Shown: in pieces, positions 43,809 to 52,588 of the stretch
Layout of the letters: each line of letters opens with the position of its first letter
Position numbering within the stretch: position 1 is the first letter of the stretch
Assembly: GCA_026002855.1 (NCBI GenBank)
Contig: BPGD01000001.1
Location: 3,232,001-3,296,000 of the forward strand
DNA length: 64,000 nt
Origin: Bryobacteraceae bacterium
GTDB taxonomy: Bacteria > Acidobacteriota > Terriglobia > Bryobacterales > Bryobacteraceae
Reading direction: 5' to 3'
Notes under the pieces: model-generated
What the model was told of the DNA's origin: nothing
Seen by the model: only the letters and a program-made list of their open reading frames with translations
Database searches by the model: none
Translations under genes and position numbers: made by a program

Positions 43809-43835
43809 TCCGGATTTCTTCCGGATTTCTTCCGG
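43809..43835. repeat. 11-bp tandem repeat
   Basis: TCCGGATTTCT is repeated twice plus a third partial copy (TCCGG). It lies between the stop of the HTH protein at 43804 and the phage-like element, and may be a binding site for one of the nearby HTH proteins. Confidence 0.5.
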
Positions 43836-43869
43836 TTCCGTGTATTTCGGAGAAACGCCAAGTCGGGCA

Positions 43870-43917
43870 ATCTCGATGCAGGGGTTGCGGGTAACAGCCC
43901 GCAGCGAGCATCGAGAT
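43870..43917 (+). promoter_or_regulatory. Two-stem hairpin over the start codon of the excisionase-like gene
   Basis: Outer arms ATCTCGATGC (43870-43879) and GCATCGAGAT (43908-43917) pair perfectly; inside, TGCGGG/CCCGCA (43886-43891, 43898-43903) closes a 6-nt loop. The right outer arm runs into the ATG at 43916. In RNA it would hide the start codon; in DNA it is an operator-sized inverted repeat. Confidence 0.55.
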
Positions 43918-44131
43918 GAAACATAGCACATCCCAACGACTCCTTAACGAACGCCAAGTGGCGGATTCCTGCGCCATCAGCGTGCTGACGCTGCGGAAAT
44001 GGCGAGGCGAGGGGCGCGGTCCGCGTTACGTCAAGATCGGCACGCTGGTCCGGTATCGCCCCGAGGACGTCGATGCATGGATTCAGAGCCATGAGTCACA
44101 GCGTGCCGAGTGCGCGGAGGTGGCGCAATGA
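43916..44131 (+). CDS. Excisionase/AlpA-like HTH protein
   Basis: 71 residues, MerR-like HTH_17 fold: RLLNERQVADSCAISVLTLRKWRGEGRGPRYVKIGTLVRYRPEDVDAWI. Such proteins act as excisionases or early regulators in prophages and islands. First gene of the rightward phage-like operon; its stop overlaps the next start (ATGA). Confidence 0.85.
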   Translation: MKHSTSQRLLNERQVADSCAISVLTLRKWRGEGRGPRYVKIGTLVRYRPEDVDAWIQSHESQRAECAEVAQ

Positions 44132-44469
44132 GCCGCCCGGCGTCGACCCGCGACCTCCGGCCGTCCGAGCGCGCGTTCACGGCGGCGATGTCGGATCTCG
44201 GCTTCGGACGCTTCGAATATCTCCGCATCGAGCGCGGCGAGCTAGTCCTTAATCCGTGGCCGACAGCAGTCCGAGATGTGAAGTTCGGCTCGCAGGATCC
44301 GGGCACTGCAAAGATCCCGCCGGCTGAGTTCGAACTGAAGCCCCAAGTGGCGGAGCTGTTCGAGTACATCAGGGCAGTGGACGCCGGCGAGATCCGGACG
44401 CTCGAGGTTAAGCACGGGCTGCCCTTCTCCATGGAAATCGAGATGGCCGGGGGGCGTCGCCATGCCTGA
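44128..44469 (+). CDS. Hypothetical early protein
   Basis: 113 residues: SERAFTAAMSDLGFGRFEYLRIERGELVLNPWPTAVRDVKFG, then a helical C-terminus. No family recognised. It overlaps the genes on both sides, so it belongs to the same early operon. Confidence 0.65.
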   Translation: MSRPASTRDLRPSERAFTAAMSDLGFGRFEYLRIERGELVLNPWPTAVRDVKFGSQDPGTAKIPPAEFELKPQVAELFEYIRAVDAGEIRTLEVKHGLPFSMEIEMAGGRRHA

Positions 44470-44974
44470 ACCGAAATGGGAACAGGTTCTGCCCTTTGCC
44501 ATGCGCGCCGTTCAGGTGCGCGGTGCGGCGGCAGTGGCCACTGGGCGGGTGACACCCGCCGATCGCGAGGACCTCGAGCAGGAAGCGTTCCTGGGGCTCT
44601 GGATGGCCTTGCGGCACTATGATCCATCGCGCGCGAGCATCCGGACTTTCCTCGAGCGCGTGGCGGATAAGCGCTTCGCCTCCCTGCTGCGGCGCCGCCG
44701 GAAGCCCCTTGTGATCGAGCGTCTCGACAGCCAACGGTTCGCTACCGCTGACGGTATCCCGGCGGCCCAGTTCCATGTCGATTTCGAGCGCGTCCTCGCG
44801 CTGCTCGGCGAAGCCGACCGCACGCTGGCGCTGCTGCTCATCGATTACGGCCCCACAGAAATCAGCCGGATGCTCGGCATCGCCCGGTCCACCGTGTATG
44901 CCCGCATGGCGCGGCTGCGCCGGGCGTTCCGCGAGGCTGGCTACGGCCCGGCGGCTACGGGAGGCGCGCGGTGA
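44462..44974 (+). CDS. Small sigma70-family factor
   Basis: 170 residues. Sigma region 2 is visible in DREDLEQEAFLGLWMALRHYDPSRASIRTFLERVADKRFASLLRR and region 4 in TEISRMLGIARSTVYARMARLRRAF (HTH). No anti-sigma gene is adjacent. Inside a phage-like operon it probably redirects host polymerase to element promoters. The ATG overlaps the previous stop by 8 nt; the stop overlaps the ParB start (GTGA). Confidence 0.82.
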   Translation: MPEPKWEQVLPFAMRAVQVRGAAAVATGRVTPADREDLEQEAFLGLWMALRHYDPSRASIRTFLERVADKRFASLLRRRRKPLVIERLDSQRFATADGIPAAQFHVDFERVLALLGEADRTLALLLIDYGPTEISRMLGIARSTVYARMARLRRAFREAGYGPAATGGAR

Positions 44975-45918
44975 ACCACGCTCAGGCAATCATCGAGATT
45001 CCCTGCGACCAGATCCGCATCGGAGAACGCCACCGGAAGGACATGGGTGATCTGGAAGTCCTGGCCGCCAGCATCGCCACCGAAGGACTTCTTCAGCCCG
45101 TCGGGATCACCGAAGAGAACCTCCTGGTGTTCGGCGAGCGCCGTTTGCGCGCCGTCCGGGACGTATTGAAGCAAGCCACGATCGCTGCGCGCATCGTGAG
45201 GGTCTCGAGCATCCTGGCCGGCGAGTATGCGGAGAACGAGATCCGGAAAGACTTCACCCCCTCCGAGCGCGTCGCCATCGGGAAAGCCATCGAAGCGGAG
45301 ATAGGAAACCGCCAGGGACAAAGGTCAGATCGGGGACTTCCGCTCAATTGCGCGGAAGTCACGCCAGGGGTGGAAACCCGGCAGATCGCGGCCGACAAGG
45401 CTGGCTTCGACAGCAAAGACACCTATGAGCGCGCCAAGAAGGTCGTCGAGAAAGCCGTTGACGAAGTGGTCGCGCAGATGGACGCCGGCGACCTGTCGAT
45501 CAGCGCCGCCGCAGTGATCGCCGAGCAACCTCCGGAGGCGCAGCGCGAGATCGTCCAAATGCCAGCGGCCGTGCGCCGCCAGATCGTGCGCCAACTGCGC
45601 GAGGCCACCGAACTCCCTTCCACCGCCGAAGCGCGGCGCATCGCTCGCGAGACGGGCATGCTTGTGGCCGACCGCACGGGGCGGTACCGCTCGGGCCTCT
45701 CGGACGAGGAACGTAAGGCGCTCAAGGAAGATCTTGACTCGATCTGGGCGGTGACGCGCGCCGTCCTGGCTCTGGCCGAGACGCCGCTCGATCCTGTTGA
45801 ACTCGCTTCGCGGCTTGAGTACTGGCACTGCCCGGGCATCCGGGCCAAATCGCCGGTCGCCCTCGACTGGCTCCACCGCTTTGAGGAGGCAATCCGTGAC
45901 AAGACCCAGATTTCATGA
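44971..45918 (+). CDS. ParB-domain DNA-binding protein
   Basis: 315 residues. N-terminal ParB/Srx domain: QIRIGERHRKDMGDLEVLAASIATEGLLQPVGITEENLLVFGERRLRAV (box II GERRLRA, where chromosomal ParB has GERR). Then KDFTPSERVAIGKAIE and a central HTH-like TRQIAADKAGFDSKDTYERAKKVVE. The C-terminus is helical. It may be a partition factor or a transcription regulator of the element; no parA is seen. Confidence 0.85.
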   Translation: MNHAQAIIEIPCDQIRIGERHRKDMGDLEVLAASIATEGLLQPVGITEENLLVFGERRLRAVRDVLKQATIAARIVRVSSILAGEYAENEIRKDFTPSERVAIGKAIEAEIGNRQGQRSDRGLPLNCAEVTPGVETRQIAADKAGFDSKDTYERAKKVVEKAVDEVVAQMDAGDLSISAAAVIAEQPPEAQREIVQMPAAVRRQIVRQLREATELPSTAEARRIARETGMLVADRTGRYRSGLSDEERKALKEDLDSIWAVTRAVLALAETPLDPVELASRLEYWHCPGIRAKSPVALDWLHRFEEAIRDKTQIS

Positions 45919-46408
45919 CTCGGAACTCTCGCGCCGGATCGACGAGGTAATCCTGGCGCACCTGGAGACCCGCGAGCCCACGGCTGACGAGGTCAGCGCG
46001 GAGGTGCTGGAGCGCTACGGTGACCTGGTAGACGAGTATGGCCGCGAACTGGCCGTGGCGCAGGTGCGGTCGATCATCAGCGACCGCATGAAGAAGACGC
46101 TGGCGACGCAAAAAGGGCGCGCGCTGCAACTGCGGCTGGACATGCGCTTCGGAGGCCTGGAGCCCGAGTCGGCGCTCACCTTCCGCGATGACAGCGGCGC
46201 CATCCGCTACGTGGCCACGGCGCGGGCGACCGAGGATCATCACCGGCGCTACATGGCGTTGCTCAAGGAGCAGATTGAAGCCGACACGGCCCGGCTGAAG
46301 GTCGCCGAGTGGTTCTACGCCTGGCTCGAACCTGTCTTCGCTGCGCATCCGGGCATCACGACAGCCGAGGCGATTGCATTGCTCGCCTCGGAAGCTCAGC
46401 CGGTGTAA
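45896..46408 (+). CDS. Hypothetical phage-like protein
   Basis: 170 residues from GTG 45896, with GAGGAGG upstream and 23 nt overlap with the ParB gene. Helical: RRIDEVILAHLETREPTADEVSAEVLERYGDLVDEYGRELAVAQVRSIISDRM. No family recognised; position suggests an early replication accessory protein. Confidence 0.7.
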   Translation: MTRPRFHDSELSRRIDEVILAHLETREPTADEVSAEVLERYGDLVDEYGRELAVAQVRSIISDRMKKTLATQKGRALQLRLDMRFGGLEPESALTFRDDSGAIRYVATARATEDHHRRYMALLKEQIEADTARLKVAEWFYAWLEPVFAAHPGITTAEAIALLASEAQPV

Positions 46409-46420
46409 GGAGTGGCGGCC

Positions 46421-46645
46421 ATGGACAAACGACTCACTCAGGATGAACTGCTACAGGCGGAGCTGGATTCGGAGGACGCCCAACTCGAGGCGCGGCTGAT
46501 CCGCCAGCAGCGGCAGCGGCAGGCGCTCGCCCGGCTACGCGAAATCTGCGAGCCGTATCTGCGCGAGAACCCGAATCTGACCATCGGCGAAGCGCTGGAA
46601 CTGGACCGGAGGGCGAGGCCATGGGCCTATCGAAAACCGAACTGA
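46421..46645 (+). CDS. Small coiled-coil protein
   Basis: 74 residues, DELLQAELDSEDAQLEARLIRQQRQRQALARLREICEPYL, a charged helix. GGAG stands 9 nt before the ATG. It overlaps the nuclease gene by 25 nt. Unknown role. Confidence 0.65.
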   Translation: MDKRLTQDELLQAELDSEDAQLEARLIRQQRQRQALARLREICEPYLRENPNLTIGEALELDRRARPWAYRKPN

Positions 46646-47679
46646 AAGTACCGATGACGCACGATGCCTCTCTCATGCTGACCACCTACTCCATGTGGAA
46701 CCAGTTTCGGAACTGCCGCAAGGCGGCCGAACTGCGCTACCTCCAGCATCTGGTTTCCATCGAGCGGGACCGCAACCTGCACTTCGGATCGCTGATTCAC
46801 GAGTGCCTGGAACTCTGGCACCGCCAGCGCGATCTGGCGCGGGTGCTTGATCTCATCGACCGGCGCTGTGCGGCCCGCGCGCAGGACGAGGATCAGAAAC
46901 GCGACTGGCATTTGGCCACCGCGATGATGCGGGCCTATGCGGAGCGTTACGCCGAAGAAGAGTTCGAGATTGTGGCCCTCGAGCACGTCTTCGAGGGGCC
47001 GATTGTGAACCCGGCCACGGGCGCCGCCTCGCGCAGTTTCCGCCTGGCGGGCAAAGTCGACGGGATTGTTCGCATCGGCCAAGAGTATTTCATTCTGGAA
47101 CACAAAACCGCCTCGCAGATTGATTCCGATTACCTCGAACGGCTTTGGACCGACTTTCAGATCACGCTCTACGCGCACTACGTCGAGCAGACGATGGGCA
47201 TCCCTGTTACCGGGATTCTCTACAACGTGCTCGTCAAAGCGCGGCTTCAACAGTTCAGGGGCGAGACCGAGGAAGAGTTCGAGGCGCGCCGCGCGGAACT
47301 GCTCGCCAAGTCAAAGACGGGGCGCACGACGGCGCGGCGGCGCGAGCCGGAGTCCGACGACGACTTCCAGCGGCGGCTGGCCGAGAAGTATGCCGATCCG
47401 GCGATGTTTCACCGCGAGATGCTCTACCTCTCGCGCGACCGCTTCGACATCCTTCGGAGCGAGCTCTGGGAGCTCACGCAAGCCTTCCTTGACGCCCGCC
47501 GGCGCGGCGTCTTCTACCAGAACACTTCGTTCTGCTTCAACTACCAGCGGCCCTGCCCGTACTTCGCCCTCTGCCGTTCGAACGGCAATCCCAACGTAAT
47601 TGAGAACTTCTACCAGCGCGCCGAGCCCAACGAGGAACTCCGCGTTCTCGCGGCCGGTGCGAGTGAACCCGCCTTTTGA
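46621..47679 (+). CDS. RecB/Cas4-like PD-(D/E)XK exonuclease
   Basis: 352 residues. Nuclease core: FGSLIHECLELW, KVDGIVRIGQEYFILEHKTAS (Asp and Glu-x-Lys), and DFQITLYAHYV (QxxxY motif). Cys32, Cys305, Cys312 and Cys318 are arranged as in Fe-S RecB-family nucleases (one N-terminal Cys, three C-terminal, ending CPYFALC). Phage members process DNA ends for recombination along with a Sak4-type annealase and SSB, which is what follows here. Confidence 0.85.
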   Translation: MGLSKTELKVPMTHDASLMLTTYSMWNQFRNCRKAAELRYLQHLVSIERDRNLHFGSLIHECLELWHRQRDLARVLDLIDRRCAARAQDEDQKRDWHLATAMMRAYAERYAEEEFEIVALEHVFEGPIVNPATGAASRSFRLAGKVDGIVRIGQEYFILEHKTASQIDSDYLERLWTDFQITLYAHYVEQTMGIPVTGILYNVLVKARLQQFRGETEEEFEARRAELLAKSKTGRTTARRREPESDDDFQRRLAEKYADPAMFHREMLYLSRDRFDILRSELWELTQAFLDARRRGVFYQNTSFCFNYQRPCPYFALCRSNGNPNVIENFYQRAEPNEELRVLAAGASEPAF

Positions 47680-47696
47680 AACCCAAGGAGACTTCC

Positions 47697-49496
47697 ATGC
47701 CCATTCTTCCCACGACGAAAACCCCGCCCAAGCCCAGCCTGTCGGATCTGACCGTGCTGTGTTACGGACAGACCAAGATCGGCAAGTGTCTTGGGGGCAA
47801 CTCTCTGCTGGTTAACCCGCTCAACGGCCGCCTGGTGAGGATGGAGTCGCTCGTTCGCCACCAGCCCGGGCCAGTGTTGACGATGAGGGAAGCCGGGCTG
47901 CTCGCATCGCAGACGCCCTCGGCTTTTGTCGAAAACGAGCCCGAGCAACTCTACCTGGTGAAAACTCAAACCGGCCGCTGGATCGAGGCTACGGCGAACC
48001 ACCCGTTTTTGACCCGGGAAGGTTGGAAGCCGTTGTCGGAGCTGGGCCTGGGCGACCGCGTCGCTGTCGTTGCCCAATATCCGCTACTCGCCTGCCATGG
48101 CGACACCGACGATGAACTGGTCAAGATCCTGGCGTACTTGATCGCGGATGGCAGTCTCGCCAACCATGGCGCCATCTTTACCAAAACCGATCCGATGGTG
48201 CGGATGGACTTCGAGGCGGCGGTTGAAGCCAAGGGCGATGAGTGCGTGGAGTTTGTCAATCAGAAGGGCATCACGCATGTGCGCATCCGCGGCAAGCGCG
48301 GCCACCGCAACAATGTGATCGGCCATTTGCGGCGGTTTGGACTAACGGGCCTGCGGTCGCGCGAGAAATTCATTCCCGACTTTATCTTCGGGCTGACGCG
48401 CCGCAAGCAGAAGCTGTTTTTGAACCGGTTGTTCACCTGTGATGGCTCGGTCGAGGCTTCGGGCCGGATCAGTTTTAGTTCGACTTCGGTGCGCATGGTG
48501 GAGCAGGTGCAGCATCTGCTGGCCCGCTACGGTATCGTTTCCCTGATTCGGGACCGGTTTTTGAATGGCAGCCTTTACGGCGCCGAGCTTCTGATCGCGG
48601 CCAAGGAGGATGTGCTCCGTTTCATCGACCAGATCGGTTTTTACGGAGAAAAAGCCGTCAAGGCGGAGGCCGTTCGGCAGAACCTTTACCAAGTGAGGGC
48701 CGCCGAAACGCAACTCGACCGGGTCGGGCCGGTCCTGTTTGACCGGGTGAAGTCGATCCAGCCCTCGCGGGTCGCGCCCGTGTTCGACCTCACGGTTGAG
48801 GAGACGCACAATTTCGTGGCCAACGATTTTGTCGTCCACAATTCCACCTTCTGCTCTCAAGCCGACGGCGCGGTCTTTCTCGCCACCGAGCCGGGCTTGA
48901 ACGCCCTCGAGGTCTTCCAAGTACCCATCCTTTCCTGGGAGGATCTGCTGGCCGCCTGCGCCGAAATCGGTGAGGGCAAGCACCCGTTCAAGACTGTCGT
49001 CATCGACACGATCGACAACGCCTACAAGTTCTGCACCGAGTACATCCTGCGCAAGTACAAGGTCGAGCACGAATCCGACCTCGCCTACGGCAAGGGCTAT
49101 GCGATCGTCAACAACGAGTTCCAGCGCGTGCTCACGAAGCTCGCTTTCCTGCCCTACGGGCTGTACCTGATCTCGCACGCCAAGGAGATCGAGGTCGAAA
49201 CGCGCACGGGCCGCTACACGCGCATCGTGCCGACGCTGCCCGAGAAGGCGCGCAAGATCGTGCTCGGCATGGTCGACATGGTCCTTTACTGCGACCTCGA
49301 TGTGTCGGCTGACGCCGACGGCGAGTCCGTCGTCCGGCGCGTGATCCGCACCAAGCCAAGCCTCTACTACGAAGCCGGGGACCGCACCGGGCGGCTGCCC
49401 GAAACGATCGACCTAGACTACCGCAAGTTCCTCGAAGCCTTCCAGGCGGCCGGCGCGCCGGCGAAACCGCAGGCGGGCCCCAAGCAGGCCAAGTAA
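47697..49496 (+). CDS. Sak4-like RecA-fold ATPase interrupted by an intein
   Basis: 599 residues as translated; 247 after intein removal. The host protein begins LTVLCYGQTKIGK (Walker A, Gly24-Lys30), is interrupted by an intein (residues 31-382), and resumes at Ser383-Thr384 to complete GK-ST. Walker B is FKTVVIDTIDNAYKF. Related phage ATPases (Sak4, COG-type AAA_24) aid single-strand annealing and are paired with DUF669 SSB-like proteins, as here. AAGGAG is 7 nt before the ATG. Without splicing the ATP site cannot form, so activity depends on it. Confidence 0.92.
   Translation: MPILPTTKTPPKPSLSDLTVLCYGQTKIGKCLGGNSLLVNPLNGRLVRMESLVRHQPGPVLTMREAGLLASQTPSAFVENEPEQLYLVKTQTGRWIEATANHPFLTREGWKPLSELGLGDRVAVVAQYPLLACHGDTDDELVKILAYLIADGSLANHGAIFTKTDPMVRMDFEAAVEAKGDECVEFVNQKGITHVRIRGKRGHRNNVIGHLRRFGLTGLRSREKFIPDFIFGLTRRKQKLFLNRLFTCDGSVEASGRISFSSTSVRMVEQVQHLLARYGIVSLIRDRFLNGSLYGAELLIAAKEDVLRFIDQIGFYGEKAVKAEAVRQNLYQVRAAETQLDRVGPVLFDRVKSIQPSRVAPVFDLTVEETHNFVANDFVVHNSTFCSQADGAVFLATEPGLNALEVFQVPILSWEDLLAACAEIGEGKHPFKTVVIDTIDNAYKFCTEYILRKYKVEHESDLAYGKGYAIVNNEFQRVLTKLAFLPYGLYLISHAKEIEVETRTGRYTRIVPTLPEKARKIVLGMVDMVLYCDLDVSADADGESVVRRVIRTKPSLYYEAGDRTGRLPETIDLDYRKFLEAFQAAGAPAKPQAGPKQAK
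47787..48842 (+). mobile_element. Intein with LAGLIDADG homing endonuclease
   Basis: 352 residues. All splicing blocks are present: Cys at the first position (CLGGNSLL), block B TANHP (Thr99, His102), block F VFDLTVEETHNFVANDFVVHN ending His-Asn, then Ser as the +1 residue. Two LAGLIDADG motifs (LAYLIADG with Asp151 and NRLFTCDG with Asp249) keep the catalytic acids, so the endonuclease may still be active. Insertion after the Lys of a Walker A motif is a known intein hot spot. Confidence 0.93.
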
Positions 49497-49519
49497 CCCC
49501 CACGACAGGAGACAACACG

Positions 49520-49978
49520 ATGAGCAGACACTCGATTGATCTTTCGCAGTTCGATGACGACTTCCGCGCCGAGCAGCCCGAGGAGCGCGGCGATTTCGAG
49601 AGCGTGCCCGACGGCAAGTACCAGGTCACAGTCGAAAAGGTCGAGTTGACCGAGGCGCAGTCCTCGGGCAACCCGATGATCAAGTGGACGCTGCGGATTC
49701 TCGCGCCGAAGTTCGTCAACCGGCTGATGTGGCGCAACAGCGTCATCATGCAGAACACGCTCAAGTACGTGAAGACCGACCTGCACCTGTGCGGGCTTGA
49801 TCTCGAACGGCTCTCGGATCTGCCGAAGCATCTGAACCGCCTGCTCGACGTGAAGCTCGAAGTGACCAAGCGCACCAAGAACGACAGCGAGAACATCTAC
49901 TTCAACCGCCGCATCGAGACGAGCCAGAGCGCAGCCAAGTTCCGGCGGGAGGCCGATGACGCCCTTGTGCCGTTCTGA
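49520..49978 (+). CDS. DUF669 protein (phage SSB-like)
   Basis: 152 residues: DLSQFDDDFRAEQPEERGDFESVPDGKYQVTVEKVEL, MIKWTLRIL, then KRTKNDSENIYFNRRI, the DUF669 pattern. It partners the Sak4-like ATPase and probably binds single-stranded DNA. AGGAG precedes the ATG. Overlaps the ERCC4 gene by 23 nt. Confidence 0.87.
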   Translation: MSRHSIDLSQFDDDFRAEQPEERGDFESVPDGKYQVTVEKVELTEAQSSGNPMIKWTLRILAPKFVNRLMWRNSVIMQNTLKYVKTDLHLCGLDLERLSDLPKHLNRLLDVKLEVTKRTKNDSENIYFNRRIETSQSAAKFRREADDALVPF

Positions 49979-50414
49979 CGCGGGGCGGCCCACCATTGTC
50001 ATCGACTCGCGGGAGCAGGAGCCATACTCGTTCGATCCCCGGTTGGCGAGCACCGTGCGGCGGGCGCTCAGGGCCGGGGACTACTCCCTCGACGGGCTCG
50101 AGGACCAGGTGGCCGTGGAGCGCAAGACGCTCGATGACTTCGTTTCGACCGTGATCCACCGAAGGCGGCGCTTCCGGGCGGAGCTCGGCAAGCTCAGCCG
50201 CTACCGCGCCGCCTGCGTGGTGGTCGAGGCCGAACTTCTTGACGTGCTCGGCAAGCGTTATCGCGGCGAGGCCCGGCCGGCCGCGGTCGTGGGTTCGACG
50301 CTCTCGATCCTGCTCGACTACGGCTTGCCGGTCATGTTCTGCGGCAACCGCCAGGCGGCGCGCCATTTCACGCAAGGCTTTCTGCTGGCGGCTTGGAAGA
50401 GGTGGGGCCAATGA
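49956..50414 (+). CDS. ERCC4-type nuclease
   Basis: 152 residues with the XPF/MUS81 nuclease signature: TIVIDSREQEPYSF and QVAVERKTLDDFVST (ERK-x3-D motif V-E-R-K). It would cut branched DNA. Start ATG 49956 follows GGGAGG. ATGA overlap with recD2. Confidence 0.88.
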   Translation: MTPLCRSDAGRPTIVIDSREQEPYSFDPRLASTVRRALRAGDYSLDGLEDQVAVERKTLDDFVSTVIHRRRRFRAELGKLSRYRAACVVVEAELLDVLGKRYRGEARPAAVVGSTLSILLDYGLPVMFCGNRQAARHFTQGFLLAAWKRWGQ

Positions 50415-52588
50415 CGGGTCAGCGCGAATCGATCCGCGGCATCGTCGACGCGGTCTTCTACTCCGGACCCACTTTCAGCGCGGGCCGCCTGGTGACGCCC
50501 GATGGGGGCGAGGTGAAGTTCGCGGGCAAAGTCTATGTCCGCGAGCACGACGCCGTCAGACTTGAAGGCCGCTGGGTGACGCATCCCAAGTACGGGCGCC
50601 AGTTCGAGGCCGAGTTTCTGGGACATGACCTGGAACTCGATCCCGAGGGGCTTGCCCGCTTCCTCGCCAACCATCCCGACATCAAGGGCATCGGCCCGGC
50701 CAAGGCGAAGTTGATCGCCGATCGCTTCGGCACGGACTTCGACGCGGCCATCCGGAACGAGCCTGAGTCGGTGGCGGCTGTGGCCAAGGCGCCCATCGAG
50801 GCCATCGGCGAACTACGCCGGATCTGGATTGCGAACCGCGATTTCAACCATGCGATGTCGCACCTGGCCGCCTACGGCTTGACGCATCACCAGGTGACGA
50901 CGCTCGTCGGGAAGTTCGGCAGCCAGGTGGTGGCGATACTCGAACGCGATCCCTATGTGCTGATGCGCGAGATTCCGAGCTTCGGCTTCAAGCGCGTCGA
51001 CAAGATCGCCCGCAAGATGGGTACGCCCAAGGACCTGCCATCGCGGATTCGTGCGGGGATTCAATACTGCGTGCTCGCGGCGCTCGATGACGGCGACTGC
51101 TGGGTCGAGTACGAGGATCTGCTCGACCGCGCCAATACGTTGCTCGTCATGGACACGCTCGACAGCCGCGAGGTGATCGAGCGGCATCTGGAGGCGCTGA
51201 TCGCCGAAGGGGTGCTGGTCTCGCAGGCCTCCGAGCGGCTGGTGGTGGCTGATCCCGAGATCCACCGCATGGAAACGGAGCTGGCGGCTGTCTTTAAGGA
51301 GTCGCGCAGGCGCAGCCCGCATGCAGTGACCGATCTCGATGCACTGCTTGACGCGGAGGGCGGCGAGTTGACTCCCGAACAGCGGGAGGCCGTCAGGAAT
51401 GCACTCACCTTTTCCATTTCCCTCATGACTGGCGGCGCGGGCAGCGGCAAGACGTATGCGGTGTCGACCATCACAACCATCTCAGAGCAGCTCGAGAAGA
51501 AAGTCGTACTCGCCGCTCCGACTGGCAAGGCCGCCAAACGCCTCGAAGAGGTCGTGGGCCACGAGGCCAGTACGATCCACCGGTTGCTCGGCTTCAACGG
51601 CCACAGCTACGCGCGGGATGCGCTGAATCCGATCGAGGCCGACATCGTGGTCATCGACGAGGTCTCCATGGTTGATGTCGCGCTCGCCTGGCGGTTGTTC
51701 CAGGCCGTCGACCGGACCAAGACCGCCGTGGTCCTGGTCGGCGATCACAATCAGTTGCCGCCCGTGGGCCCGGGCAACCTGCTGCGCGACCTGGTCAAGT
51801 CTCGGGTAGTTCCGACGACAATCCTGACCCGGATCATCCGCCAGGCGGGCGTGCTCAAGGAGAACTCGACCGCGATCCTCTCAGGCGAGGTGCGGCCGAC
51901 AGCGGATGTGCAGGAAGGTGCGCGCCGGCCCTGGTACGTCATCGACCGCTTCAGCGACCGCGAGGACGTGCGGCGGATGTTGCTGCTGTTGTTCGAGGAA
52001 ATCCTGGCCGAACGGCTCGGCTACGACCTGCTGCGCGATGTGCAGGTGCTGACGCCCACTCATAAAGGACCGCTGGGCACGGTGGAGTTGAACATCGCGC
52101 TCCAGCGGCTCTTGCAAAAGAAACTGCGCGGCTTCGACGTGCCGGACGACGCGCCCGGGCACAGGCCCGTCTTCTACGCCGGCGACAAGGTTCTCCGGAC
52201 GCGGAACGACTACGAACTCGGCGTCATGAACGGCGCGGTGGGCTACGTGGTTGAAGCCGCGGCCAAGGGCAAGCTCACTGTCGAGTTCGACGGCGCCGTG
52301 GTCGAGATCGAGCCCGGATCGGATGCGGCCAGCCGCCTTCAGCTTGCCTATGCCTGCTCGGTGCACAAGGTCCAGGGCTCGGAATTTCCGTGCGCCATCG
52401 TCGTCGCTCACAAGTCGCACTCCTTCATGCACCACCGCAACCTGCTCTACACCGCGGTGACGCGCGCCAGGGAGTCTGTCATCCTGCTCGGCGACCGCTG
52501 GGGCATCCAGAAATGCGCTGCCCGCCGCCAGGTGGACCGGCGCAACACCCTCCTTTCTTTCCTGCTTCGACCGGAGGCACGCCCATGA
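50411..52588 (+). CDS. RecD2-like SF1 DNA helicase
   Basis: 725 residues. N-terminal OB region (IVDAVFYSGPTFSAGRLVTPDGGEVKFAGK), helix-hairpin-helix (HPDIKGIGPAKAKLIADRFG), Walker A GGAGSGKT (341-348), VIDEVSMVD, VGDHNQLPPVGPGNLL, and the C-terminal SH3/UvrD-like LAYACSVHKVQGSEF with TAVTRARE. A 5'-3' helicase for replication or recombination of the element; RecB and RecC are absent, as is usual for RecD2. Confidence 0.92.
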   Translation: MTGQRESIRGIVDAVFYSGPTFSAGRLVTPDGGEVKFAGKVYVREHDAVRLEGRWVTHPKYGRQFEAEFLGHDLELDPEGLARFLANHPDIKGIGPAKAKLIADRFGTDFDAAIRNEPESVAAVAKAPIEAIGELRRIWIANRDFNHAMSHLAAYGLTHHQVTTLVGKFGSQVVAILERDPYVLMREIPSFGFKRVDKIARKMGTPKDLPSRIRAGIQYCVLAALDDGDCWVEYEDLLDRANTLLVMDTLDSREVIERHLEALIAEGVLVSQASERLVVADPEIHRMETELAAVFKESRRRSPHAVTDLDALLDAEGGELTPEQREAVRNALTFSISLMTGGAGSGKTYAVSTITTISEQLEKKVVLAAPTGKAAKRLEEVVGHEASTIHRLLGFNGHSYARDALNPIEADIVVIDEVSMVDVALAWRLFQAVDRTKTAVVLVGDHNQLPPVGPGNLLRDLVKSRVVPTTILTRIIRQAGVLKENSTAILSGEVRPTADVQEGARRPWYVIDRFSDREDVRRMLLLLFEEILAERLGYDLLRDVQVLTPTHKGPLGTVELNIALQRLLQKKLRGFDVPDDAPGHRPVFYAGDKVLRTRNDYELGVMNGAVGYVVEAAAKGKLTVEFDGAVVEIEPGSDAASRLQLAYACSVHKVQGSEFPCAIVVAHKSHSFMHHRNLLYTAVTRARESVILLGDRWGIQKCAARRQVDRRNTLLSFLLRPEARP

